Both the position numbers and the translations under genes were made by a program. 38,000 nucleotides of DNA from Methanofastidiosum sp. (GTDB taxonomy: Archaea > Methanobacteriota_B > Thermococci > Methanofastidiosales > Methanofastidiosaceae), in assembly GCA_035362715.1 (NCBI GenBank), contig DAOSDU010000016.1, positions 1-38,000 of the forward strand, given 5' to 3'. Positions within the stretch are counted from its first letter, which is position 1. Each line of letters opens with the position of its first letter. Shown here piece after piece: positions 30,448 to 38,000 of the stretch. The notes below the pieces were generated by a model, which searched no databases, was not told where the DNA came from, and was given only the letters and a program-made list of their open reading frames with translations.

Positions 30448-31776
30448 ATGTACGTAATAGTCGTAGGGGGAGGCCTTACTGGATTCAATATAGCAAAGCT
30501 TCTAGTCGAAGAAGGTATTGGTGTTGTTGTTATTGAAAAGGATCTTGCAAGATGCCAAGAAATCTCAAAAAAAATAGATGCTCTTGTTATACAAGGTAAC
30601 GGCTCAAATCCTAAGATTCTTATTGAAGCTGGTGCAAAGGACGCGGATCTTTTGGTAGCAGTTACTAATTCTTCTGAAGTTAATTTGATATCTTGTATAA
30701 CGGCAAAAAATCTTGGGACAAGAAAAACAGTTGCAAAGATTGCGATTGAATATACTTTCACAGAAGATATTGATTTGACTAAAGTTGGAGTAGACTATTC
30801 CTTCTCACCAGGTACTATCATAGCCTACGATGTCGAGAGGATATTAGAACTTCCAAGTGCTCTTGCAATTCAAGCTTTGGCCGACGGAAAAGTTACAATG
30901 GCAGAGTTCATGGTCAAAAGAGAATCTAAATATATTGGTAGAGCTCTAAAGGAAAAAATATTTCCAGATGGCACTATAATAGGTGCCGTTCTTAAGAGCG
31001 AGGACACAATTATCCCAACAGGAGAATATGTATTCGAAGAGGGCGATAAAGCCTTCATACTTGGTAAACCAAAGCTCGTTGAAAATGTTATAGAAAAATG
31101 TAGTGACTGCCAGAGAGTAAGGAAGGTAATGATAGTTGGTGCAAGTAACACTGCTGTGCAACTTGCAAAAATGCTTGAAAGAAGCATGTCAGTGAAACTT
31201 ATAGATAGTGATACAAAAAGATGCGAAGAAATCTCTAAGATTCTCCAAAAAACTCTTGTAATAAAAGGGGACATTATGGATCTCTCTTTATTAAAAGATG
31301 AGGGAATTGGGGATGTGGATGCTTTTATTTCACTAACAAAATACGACCAATTGAATCTATTTTCTTGTCTGATAGGTAAATACTTGGGCGCCTTTAAAAC
31401 AATTGCAAGAGTTGAAAATATAGAGCTAATTAAATTCTTTGAGGACATGGGCGTTGATATTGCCCTAAGTCCAAAGGTCTCTACAGCTGAACACGTTATG
31501 AGATTTATTAGAATGGGTGGCCTTAAATCATTGATAATACTCCCAACTGGTCAAGCTGAGATTATTGAACTTTCCCCTACAAAAAATGCTAAGATTCTTG
31601 GAAAAACTTTAAGAGATATTACTTTGCCCGAAGAGATACTCTTCTTAATCATAGTAAGAGACAATAAACTAATTATACCACGAGGAGACGACATCGTTCA
31701 AGAGGATGACAAGGTTATAGTATCTGCAAAAGTAGAGAAAATTAAAAAGATAAAAGAGCTATTTGGTCAAAATTAA
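30448..31776 (+). CDS. trkA: Trk potassium uptake regulatory subunit TrkA
   Basis: A 442-aa cytosolic gating subunit of Trk potassium channels. Two repeats each consist of a Rossmann RCK_N and an RCK_C domain. The first nucleotide loop is VVGGGLTGFNIAKLL (about 4-18), with VVIEKD ending strand 2. The second is IVGASNTAVQLAKML (about 229-243), where the glycine pattern is degenerate, as in many TrkA second halves. The RCK_C parts include EGDKAFILGKPK and EDDKVIVSAKVEK. Its TrkH channel partners lie 1.3 kb and 2.7 kb downstream on the same strand. Confidence 0.95.
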   Translation: MYVIVVGGGLTGFNIAKLLVEEGIGVVVIEKDLARCQEISKKIDALVIQGNGSNPKILIEAGAKDADLLVAVTNSSEVNLISCITAKNLGTRKTVAKIAIEYTFTEDIDLTKVGVDYSFSPGTIIAYDVERILELPSALAIQALADGKVTMAEFMVKRESKYIGRALKEKIFPDGTIIGAVLKSEDTIIPTGEYVFEEGDKAFILGKPKLVENVIEKCSDCQRVRKVMIVGASNTAVQLAKMLERSMSVKLIDSDTKRCEEISKILQKTLVIKGDIMDLSLLKDEGIGDVDAFISLTKYDQLNLFSCLIGKYLGAFKTIARVENIELIKFFEDMGVDIALSPKVSTAEHVMRFIRMGGLKSLIILPTGQAEIIELSPTKNAKILGKTLRDITLPEEILFLIIVRDNKLIIPRGDDIVQEDDKVIVSAKVEKIKKIKELFGQN

Positions 31777-31780
31777 ATTT

Positions 31781-32164
31781 TTAATTCTTGTTATATGCAA
31801 TGCAGGATATTTCAATGTCCGAATTTTTTGGAAGTTTGGATACTTCAACGGTAACTCTGGATGGCATTATGCCCGATGTAAATCTTTTCTCGTAAATCTT
31901 GTTAAATTTATCAAAGTTTCTAAGATCCTTCAGATATACTTCTGACTTGATAACATCTTGAAGTGATAGATTTTCTTCTTTCAAAATTGCTTCAATGTTA
32001 TCAAGAACAATATCTGTGGCTTTTTCTATATCATTTAGAACAAGCTCCCCAGATTTCTTGAGGGGAATTTGTCCAGAAACAAATACAAAATCTCCTGCAA
32101 CTATTCCCTGAGAATACGGCCCCACAGGGGTAGGTGCCTTCTTAGTCTCTACCTTTTTTTTCAT
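31781..32164 (-). CDS. RidA family enamine/imine deaminase
   Basis: A 127-aa RidA (YjgF/UK114) protein, which hydrolyses reactive 2-aminoacrylate-type intermediates made by PLP enzymes. It has APTPVGPYSQGIVAGDFVFV, SGQIPL, and the catalytic Arg in MPSRVTVEVSKLPKNSDIEI. The length and fold are standard. It lies within the Trk region on the opposite strand, four bases from the trkA stop. Confidence 0.95.
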   Translation of the reverse strand: MKKKVETKKAPTPVGPYSQGIVAGDFVFVSGQIPLKKSGELVLNDIEKATDIVLDNIEAILKEENLSLQDVIKSEVYLKDLRNFDKFNKIYEKRFTSGIMPSRVTVEVSKLPKNSDIEISCIAYNKN

Positions 32165-32237
32165 GTCACATCACGCTGGCCTAAATTAGTCAAGTATAAG
32201 TGAATACGTTTATTAAATTATTCTATTGAAAATTAAT

Positions 32238-32951
32238 ATGAAAGTTTTGATAGTAAAAAATATAGCAAGAGAAAGCCCGGGTCTTTTACTGGAGATTCTT
32301 GAAGAAAATAAAATTGAATTTAATATTTATGAATATGAAAAAGATAGAGCATTTCCTTCTCCTGAAGATTATGGTGCAATTTTTGTTTTTGGCGGCCCCG
32401 ATAGTGCTAATGACGAAACAGAAAAAATGATAAAAGAGATTAAAGGCGTGAAAGAATTTTTGGCAAAAGGGATCCCTTATTTTGGGATATGCCTAGGACT
32501 TCAAGTAATGGTAAAGGCTTTAGGAGGTAACGTTAAAAAAAATCCAATAAAAGAAATTGGATGGAGAGATCCTAAAGATAGAATATTCAAAGTGAGTTTA
32601 ACAGATGAAGGGAAGAAAGATCCTATTTTTGAAGGAATTGAATCAGAATTTGATATATTTCAATTACACGTTGAAACAGTTGAACTAACTCAACAAATGA
32701 AGCTATTAGGAACTGGGGAATACTGCACAAATCAAATAGTCAAGTATGGAGATAATGCCTATGGATTTCAAGGTCATATTGAGTTATCACCTGATCTCTT
32801 TTATACATGGATTCAAGAAGATGAAGATCTGGCATTATTAGACAAATTTCAATTGAATAAAGATTACAATAAAATTAGAGAAAAGTACGAATCAAATGGG
32901 AAAAGAATAATAAATAATTTTTTATATGTTTCGGGTATCAAGGTAAAATAA
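32238..32951 (+). CDS. Class I glutamine amidotransferase
   Basis: A 237-aa stand-alone GATase1 domain protein, like the GMP-synthase-type amidotransferases. The nucleophile Cys is in YFGICLGLQVMVKALGG, and the His-Glu pair is in YGFQGHIELSPDL. FVFGGPDSANDE is the oxyanion-side loop. The partner that would receive ammonia is not evident; gamma-glutamyl hydrolase-like activity is also possible. The ATG at 32238 is preferred to a TTG at 32226. Confidence 0.88.
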   Translation: MKVLIVKNIARESPGLLLEILEENKIEFNIYEYEKDRAFPSPEDYGAIFVFGGPDSANDETEKMIKEIKGVKEFLAKGIPYFGICLGLQVMVKALGGNVKKNPIKEIGWRDPKDRIFKVSLTDEGKKDPIFEGIESEFDIFQLHVETVELTQQMKLLGTGEYCTNQIVKYGDNAYGFQGHIELSPDLFYTWIQEDEDLALLDKFQLNKDYNKIREKYESNGKRIINNFLYVSGIKVK

Positions 32952-33027
32952 ACACATTATTTAATATCAATATGAATTTTTTAAATAATCTTATAAATAC
33001 GGACAATAGTAAGGTATAGTAGATTAA

Positions 33028-34461
33028 ATGAGACTAAAACCAGTTTTACACATACTAGGGCAACTACTTCAAATGGTAGGAATTTCAATGATACTTCCTC
33101 TACTTTGGGGGATATACTATCGCGAAGCTGAAGCATATATATTTCTCATCTGCATTTTACTTACGTTAATTACAGGAACTTTATTAAAATTAATATTCAA
33201 AGAAGAAGACATACGGCTTATTGAAGGATTTGGAGTTGTTTCTTTTTGTTGGATAATAATACCAATTTTTGGGGCACTTCCTTTTTACCTATCGGGGAAT
33301 CTAAGTTTTATTGACGCCTATTTTGAAACTATATCTGGATTTACAACTACAGGCGCATCAGTTATTAATAATGTTGAAATATTGCCCAAATGTATTTTGT
33401 TTTGGAGATCTTTTACGCACTGGTTAGGTGGTATTGGTATAGTTGTTCTTGCATTGATAATATTGCCTGCCCTTTCAGTCGGGGGCAGACAGATTTTTTT
33501 ATCAGAACCATCTGGGCCAAAATTAGATAAACTAAAACCACAAATTAGAGAAGTTGGAAAAATTATATATGGGATATACATTTTGTTCACAGGTATTCAG
33601 ATTTTTCTATTAATTATTGCAGGTATGTCTCTTTTCGATGCTTCATGCCATTCTTTTGCTGCACTTGCGACGGGAGGATTTTCAACTAAAAATGCCAGCA
33701 TTGGATTTTATAATAGTCCTTTGATAGAAGGCATAATAATCCTATTTATGTTTCTAGGTGCAACGAGTTTCTCTCTGCACTATGCAGCATTGAAAGGAAA
33801 GATAACTTATCTAAAAGATAGTGAATTCATGTTATATCTCTCTATCTTGGCCTTTTCTATTTTTATTGTAACATTAGATATTACTTACCAACTACATGAA
33901 AACATATTACTCGCATTTAGGCATGCTATTTTTAATGTGATAAGCATATCAAGCACTACGGGATATGCAACGGCGAATTTTGATTTATGGCCCGATCTTT
34001 CAAAATTGATTCTTCTCATACTTATGCTAATAGGGGGTTGTGCAGGTGGAACCGCAGGTGCCATAAAAGCTATAAGAATACTATTGTTAATAAAAATGGG
34101 TTTAAGAGAACTCTACAAAATTATTCATCCAAATGCAATATTCCAGATTAAATTCAATGGAAAGATTATATCGGAAGAAGTTCTTCATGGAATAAGTGGA
34201 TTTTATTTTTTTTATATGGTAACTTTTGGGATATGTAGCCTAATCATGCTTGCCTTTGGTAATGATTTCTTAACTTCTATTTCTTCTGTTGCAGCTACTT
34301 TAGGCGGAGTAGGTTCTGGATTTAGCCTAGTTGGGCCTATGGTAACATACAGTTTCTTACCATCATTCGCAAAGCTTGTATTGTGCTTCTGCATGCTCGC
34401 CGGTAGACTTGAACTATTTACTCTTTTCGTATTATTTATTCCAAGTTACTGGAAAGAGTAA
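33028..34461 (+). CDS. trkH: Trk potassium channel subunit TrkH (copy 1)
   Basis: A 477-aa polytopic K+ transporter subunit with four M1-P-M2 units. Selectivity-filter loops are GFTTTGASV, LATGGFSTKN, STTGYATANFD and ATLGGVGSGFS. The fourth loop departs from the usual NxGPG (here GGVGSG), while copy 2 keeps it. A CTTATAAATAC TATA box (about 32989-32997) precedes it. It is followed after 60 nt by copy 2, with which it shares many segments such as the ETxSGFTTTGA loop, and probably forms a TrkA-gated channel. Confidence 0.93.
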   Translation: MRLKPVLHILGQLLQMVGISMILPLLWGIYYREAEAYIFLICILLTLITGTLLKLIFKEEDIRLIEGFGVVSFCWIIIPIFGALPFYLSGNLSFIDAYFETISGFTTTGASVINNVEILPKCILFWRSFTHWLGGIGIVVLALIILPALSVGGRQIFLSEPSGPKLDKLKPQIREVGKIIYGIYILFTGIQIFLLIIAGMSLFDASCHSFAALATGGFSTKNASIGFYNSPLIEGIIILFMFLGATSFSLHYAALKGKITYLKDSEFMLYLSILAFSIFIVTLDITYQLHENILLAFRHAIFNVISISSTTGYATANFDLWPDLSKLILLILMLIGGCAGGTAGAIKAIRILLLIKMGLRELYKIIHPNAIFQIKFNGKIISEEVLHGISGFYFFYMVTFGICSLIMLAFGNDFLTSISSVAATLGGVGSGFSLVGPMVTYSFLPSFAKLVLCFCMLAGRLELFTLFVLFIPSYWKE

Positions 34462-34471
34462 ATTTAATAAG

Positions 34472-34512
34472 TCAATGAAATAAAGAAAAATAAGGTATTT
34501 TGATTTCATTGA
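34472..34512 (+). repeat. 10-bp inverted repeat between the two trkH genes
   Basis: TCAATGAAAT (34472-34481) and ATTTCATTGA (34503-34512) are exact reverse complements separated by 21 nt. The 3' arm runs into GAGGT, the ribosome site of the second trkH. As RNA it could reduce translation of copy 2 relative to copy 1. Confidence 0.45.
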
Positions 34513-34521
34513 GGTCTATCG

Positions 34522-35958
34522 ATGCGAAGTAGAACTGTTCTAAAGATTATAGGAAGACTGCTTATGATGATAGGCGTTTCAATGATATTTCCACTAATAT
34601 GGGCATTTTATTATGGGGAGAAAGAGTTTCTTGTTTTTATTGCTTGCATAACACTTACTTTATTTTCAGGATATGGTTTAAGTAGAATTAAAACTAACGA
34701 CGAAGGATTAAGACTTATTGAGGGGCTAGGCGTGGTATCACTAGGATGGGCAGCATTTTCTGCCTTTGGTGCACTACCATTTTTTCTTTCTGGAACTTTA
34801 GGGTATCTTGATGCATATTTTGAAACAATGTCAGGATTCACTACAACAGGAGCCACCGTTATAATGAATATTGACGTTTTACCAAAATCCATCCTTTTTT
34901 GGAGGTCAATGACACAATGGATTGGTGGCATGGGAATCATTGTTCTTGCTGTAGCAATCCTTCCTGCCCTTTCTATAGGTGGAATGCAAATGTTTAATGC
35001 AGAATCTCCAGGGCCTAAACTTGACAAATTGAAACCACAAATAAGAGAAACTGCAAAAATTCTTTATGGCGTATACCTTATTTTTACTGGTGCGGAAATA
35101 ATCCTTTTGGTAGCAGGAGGTATGGGATTTTTCGATGCTTCATGTCACACATTCTGTACCCTCGCAACAGGTGGATTTTCAACTAGAAACGCAAGTGTTG
35201 CTTATTATAATAGCCCCTTTATTGAAGCTGTTATCACTTTTTTTATGTTTTTATCGGGTGCGAATTTTATGTTGCATTACGCTGCATTGAAGGGAAAATT
35301 AAATTATTTCAAAGATAAAGAGTTTATTTTTTATGTTATAGTTTTATTGGGGTCGATTCTTGTAATGACTGCAGATCTAAGATACAGTGTTTTTAATAGT
35401 TTAAGTGATGCTTTTAGATACTCTTCTTTTCAAGCTGTTAGTATAATGACCACTACGGGATTTACAACGAGTAATTTTGATGCATATCCTTCTCTTTCAA
35501 GAGTTATATTACTCGTTCTTATGTTCATTGGAGGTTGCGCTTGTTCAACTGGTGGTGGGATCAAAAACATTAGGATACTTATTATATTAAAATATTTTTA
35601 CAGAGAGATATATCAATTCGTACATCCAAATGCAATTTTATCAATAAAAGTAGGGGAAGATACTATTCCGGATGATGTTCTAAAAGGAGTCATGGGATTT
35701 TTCATAGGATACATGACAATTTTTATTGTTTCAACTCTAATAGTTACCGCATATGGAATTGATATGATAACTGCCATCTCAAGCGTTGCTGCGACACAAG
35801 CAAACGTTGGGCCTGGCCTAGGGCTTGTTGGCCCAATGTATACATATGCATTGCTACCTGATTTAATCAAAGTAGTTTTAACATTCTGCATGTGGGTTGG
35901 AAGGCTTGAAATATTCACAGTGATGGTTCTTTTTGTGCCTGATTTTTGGAAAGAATAA
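34522..35958 (+). CDS. trkH: Trk potassium channel subunit TrkH (copy 2)
   Basis: A 478-aa TrkH paralogue. Filter loops are GFTTTGATV, LATGGFSTRN, MTTTGFTTSNFD and ATQANVGPGLG, the last matching the family's NxGPGLG form. It is similar to copy 1 along its whole length, so the pair arose by tandem duplication followed by divergence. GAGGT lies 8 nt before the ATG. Whether the two form homodimers or a mixed dimer is unknown. Confidence 0.94.
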   Translation: MRSRTVLKIIGRLLMMIGVSMIFPLIWAFYYGEKEFLVFIACITLTLFSGYGLSRIKTNDEGLRLIEGLGVVSLGWAAFSAFGALPFFLSGTLGYLDAYFETMSGFTTTGATVIMNIDVLPKSILFWRSMTQWIGGMGIIVLAVAILPALSIGGMQMFNAESPGPKLDKLKPQIRETAKILYGVYLIFTGAEIILLVAGGMGFFDASCHTFCTLATGGFSTRNASVAYYNSPFIEAVITFFMFLSGANFMLHYAALKGKLNYFKDKEFIFYVIVLLGSILVMTADLRYSVFNSLSDAFRYSSFQAVSIMTTTGFTTSNFDAYPSLSRVILLVLMFIGGCACSTGGGIKNIRILIILKYFYREIYQFVHPNAILSIKVGEDTIPDDVLKGVMGFFIGYMTIFIVSTLIVTAYGIDMITAISSVAATQANVGPGLGLVGPMYTYALLPDLIKVVLTFCMWVGRLEIFTVMVLFVPDFWKE

Positions 35959-35962
35959 AAAA

Positions 35963-37069
35963 TTAAATTAGTTCTTTCTCGACAAGATTTATGGCTTCGT
36001 CTATTTTTTTCTTTAATGCGGGAGGCAATCCTTTGATTTCTATATCCAAAAAACCTCTGACTATTGCTGCAGTCGCTTCATCTCTGGTAAATCCTCTCGA
36101 CATTAGGTAGAAAATTTCTTCTTCTGCAATCTTTCCAATAGCCGCTTCATGACTTAAGTCAACATTTGGATGCTTTGCCTCTAATTCAGGAATTGCAATT
36201 ATGCTACCTTTCTCAGATAGCATCATTCCCATGCATTCTAGATGCCCTCTTGCGTCAGGAGATTCTCCAACTATATCTCCCCTAGAGTAAATAGTGCCGC
36301 CCTTGCTGATAGCTCTAGAAAGTATTTCGGCACTGGAACCTTTCCCTTTGATTATAACACGACTTCCTGTATCAACTATGGAGTTTTCCATTGCTACTAT
36401 CACACTACTCATTATTGCCGTGGAATTATCACCATTTAGATGTACTGTAGGGTACATTTGGACTATCTTTACTGGATTCATGATGATATAGTTACTTATG
36501 TAAGTTCCACCTTCTTCAACGATAGCGGCACTTCGTGGCCTAACTTCAATGTTGCTCTCCCAGTTATGGATCATAGTAAAGGACAATTTAGCGTTCTTTT
36601 TGACATAGAATTCAGATATTCCAAGATGCATGCCTGTTGTAAGTCCAGGGTGTGAGGCACAACCAGAGATTATATTTAGTTCAGAATTTTCTTCAGCAAT
36701 TATAATATTGTGCACTTTCTGTTTCTTAGGTGATTTTAAATAGAGACAAGCCTCGACTGGAAAGTTTACCTTTGTTCCTGGAAGAGCTCTGATAAAATAT
36801 CCATTTACATCTTCAACATCTACTTCTTTTGTATATTCGTCCTTGTCTCTAGAAACTACTTTCCAAAAGTAATCATGAAGCCAATCATATTTCTCAAGTG
36901 CTTGTTTAATACCAATCATTTCTATACCAGATGCGAAACTTGAAGAAGTCTCAACTTTCTGATCTACCTGAAGGAATATTGCCGATCGCTTTTCTTTATC
37001 CATTTCGATTCCGACTTTTTCCAGCTTATCCTTTACATCCTTCTCGAGTTTTGGAATCCTTTCAGGCAT
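35963..37069 (-). CDS. sufB: Fe-S scaffold protein SufB/SufD
   Basis: A 368-aa SufBD-family protein, partner of SufC in iron-sulfur cluster assembly. Evidence: a beta-helix core with CASHPGLTTGMHLGISEFYV, KLSFTMIHNWESNIEVRPRS, RGDIVGESPDARGHLECMGM and the C-terminal LSHEAAIGKIAEEEIFYLMS followed by RGFTRDEATAAIVRGFLDIE. It is shorter than bacterial SufB (about 470 aa), as is common for archaeal SufBC systems. Its start overlaps the end of sufC by 37 nt, implying coupled expression. No sufS, sufE or sufU is present nearby. Confidence 0.92.
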   Translation of the reverse strand: MPERIPKLEKDVKDKLEKVGIEMDKEKRSAIFLQVDQKVETSSSFASGIEMIGIKQALEKYDWLHDYFWKVVSRDKDEYTKEVDVEDVNGYFIRALPGTKVNFPVEACLYLKSPKKQKVHNIIIAEENSELNIISGCASHPGLTTGMHLGISEFYVKKNAKLSFTMIHNWESNIEVRPRSAAIVEEGGTYISNYIIMNPVKIVQMYPTVHLNGDNSTAIMSSVIVAMENSIVDTGSRVIIKGKGSSAEILSRAISKGGTIYSRGDIVGESPDARGHLECMGMMLSEKGSIIAIPELEAKHPNVDLSHEAAIGKIAEEEIFYLMSRGFTRDEATAAIVRGFLDIEIKGLPPALKKKIDEAINLVEKELI

Positions 37070-37797
37070 TTCTCAACACACCCCTCGTAACCTTTTTTAC
37101 TTATCTCATCAAGCATTTCATACGGATCACCCATGCATGCAATCATGCCCTTGTAAAGTATTAGTCCGTAGTCTGCATCAACATAATCAAGGATATGGCC
37201 CTGATGCGTAATAATAAGGCCTGATTTTTTCCTTTCATCCTTATTTTTTTTTCTGTGGAGTAAATCTCCCATTGCACTTCCAATTATGGCGATATTATCT
37301 AAATCAACTCCGCTGTCAGGCTCATCGAATAATACTAAATCTGGATTTAAAGTCAAAAGCTGAAGCACTTCAGAACGTTTTACTTCTCCTCCAGAAAATC
37401 CAACGTTTACGCTTCTGTTGAGGAATTTTTCCATATTAAGCATCTGAGCATACTCATAAATCTTATTCTGGTCTGTACCACTCTGCTTTGCACAATTAAG
37501 CAACATATCAATTAGCTTTAAACCGCTGACTTTTGGAGGGTTCTGAAAACTAATTCCCATCCCCATCTTAACTCTCTGATCAGTTGACAGGTCGTTTATA
37601 TCCTGGCCCTTAAACATAATCCTGCCATATGTTACTTTGAATGCAGGATTTCCAATTAAAGTCATTAAAAGGGATGTCTTTCCATTACCATTTGGCCCAA
37701 AAAGAACATAAGTTTGACCTTCTTTTATGTACAAATTCACATGATCAAGTATAGGGTTGCCCTCGACTTCGGCCCCAAGATTTACAACTCTCAACAT
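37033..37797 (-). CDS. sufC: Fe-S assembly ATPase SufC
   Basis: A 254-aa ABC-type ATPase of the Suf system. Walker A is FGPNGNGKTSLLMTLIG (about residues 33-49), the Q-loop is SFQNPPKVSG, the signature is VGFSGGEVKRSEVLQLL, and Walker B is LVLFDEPDSGVDLDNIAIIG. GLIITHQGHILDYVDAD supplies the switch His. It lacks membrane segments, as expected. It is the first gene of a two-gene operon with sufB and diverges from a Y-family polymerase gene. Confidence 0.96.
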   Translation of the reverse strand: MLRVVNLGAEVEGNPILDHVNLYIKEGQTYVLFGPNGNGKTSLLMTLIGNPAFKVTYGRIMFKGQDINDLSTDQRVKMGMGISFQNPPKVSGLKLIDMLLNCAKQSGTDQNKIYEYAQMLNMEKFLNRSVNVGFSGGEVKRSEVLQLLTLNPDLVLFDEPDSGVDLDNIAIIGSAMGDLLHRKKNKDERKKSGLIITHQGHILDYVDADYGLILYKGMIACMGDPYEMLDEISKKGYEGCVEKCLKGFQNSRRM

Positions 37798-37895
37798 AAT
37801 AATCCCTGATAGGTAAATATGGGAAGGCTATTTATTTGTTGCTATTAAGAATTATAAGGATAAGCATTATATCATCTAAAATCAAATTTATTTCA

Positions 37896-38000
37896 ATGAA
37901 AAGGATAATAATGCATGTTGACCTTGACTCATTCTATGCATCTCTAGAAGAAAACAGGAATGACAAAATAAGAGGTAAACCAGTAGTTATATGCGTTTAT
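37896..38000 (+). CDS. dinB: Y-family DNA polymerase IV (start only)
   Basis: The first 35 codons of a translesion polymerase. MHVDLDSFYASLEE contains the metal-binding Asp and the steric-gate region, and KIRGKPVVICVY continues the palm. The gene runs past the end of the window. Two in-frame ATGs (37896 and 37911) are possible; the first is given, since family members commonly begin a few residues before the HVD strand. Confidence 0.88.
   Translation, partial: MKRIIMHVDLDSFYASLEENRNDKIRGKPVVICVY

Noticed and set aside
30870..31448. 192-aa minus-strand frame inside trkA
   Set aside because: It is a Ser/Phe-rich shadow of the trkA coding strand.
1..38000. CRISPR array, insertion sequence, integrase or prophage
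   Set aside because: I saw no regularly spaced direct repeats, transposase or integrase motifs, or phage genes; composition is even across the window.

Overview
The window is an AT-rich archaeal chromosome segment, most likely from a euryarchaeal methanogen. Archaeal markers are the ribosomal proteins L18e, L13, S9, S2 and S17e, RpoN, Orc1/Cdc6, Hef, PAN, aMBF1, the archaeal-type FBP aldolase/phosphatase, a box C/D guide RNA and TATA-box promoters. The methanogen assignment rests on two methanogenesis-marker genes, an AIR-synthase-like marker 2 protein and MtxX (marker 4). Low GC together with this mixture would suit a lineage such as Methanofastidiosa, but that is a guess from gene content, not a phylogeny. 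Genes are started in two ways: leaderless, with a TATA box about 25 nt before the ATG, or behind GGTG/GGAGG Shine-Dalgarno sequences. This decided many start codons here.

Layout. Positions 1-7137 hold a universal stress protein, a slipin, a DUF134 / NifX-like pair beside a DUF1847 protein, methanogenesis marker 2, ScpB, and a TldE-UPF0200-UPF0201 overlapping operon. Positions 7156-10709 hold LplA diverging from a winged-helix/Hef operon whose 5' leader is strongly structured, then an unlisted 53-aa protein. Positions 10837-12128 hold a coupled pair, a SEC59-like lipid kinase and a thymidylate-kinase-like protein. Positions 12151-16074 hold the archaeal L18e-L13-S9-RpoN-tRNA-Pro-(enolase-like)-S2-Fbp cluster on the minus strand. 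The slot usually occupied by enolase holds only a 200-aa enolase N-domain relative, and no rpoK follows rpoN.

Positions 16150-20401 hold a class V aminotransferase, S17e, MtxX, SurE and Orc1/Cdc6. The roughly 735-nt stretch 20402-21136 looks empty at first but holds a 44-aa ORF, paired inverted repeats, a 34-aa single-pass membrane ORF and a box C/D sRNA. The sRNA overlaps the PAN stop codon, and one of its guides matches the universally conserved 16S segment around C1402. Positions 21137-28391 hold PAN, aMBF1, TruD with two membrane-anchored extracytoplasmic proteins, a zinc-ribbon/J-domain protein, a methyltransferase, a PPC-domain protein and a UPF0316 membrane protein. Positions 28534-38000 hold a TetR regulator, a small membrane protein, an Fe-S protein, a Trk potassium system (TrkA plus two TrkH paralogues) interleaved with RidA and a glutamine amidotransferase, SufC-SufB, and the start of a Y-family DNA polymerase.

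Most of the window is informational and housekeeping. I found no CRISPR array, insertion sequence or prophage. The least-explained elements are the leader RNA before the Hef operon, the C/D sRNA, the truncated enolase relative in the ribosomal cluster, the J-domain zinc protein, the mini-ORFs near cdc6, and several palindromes placed at promoters.
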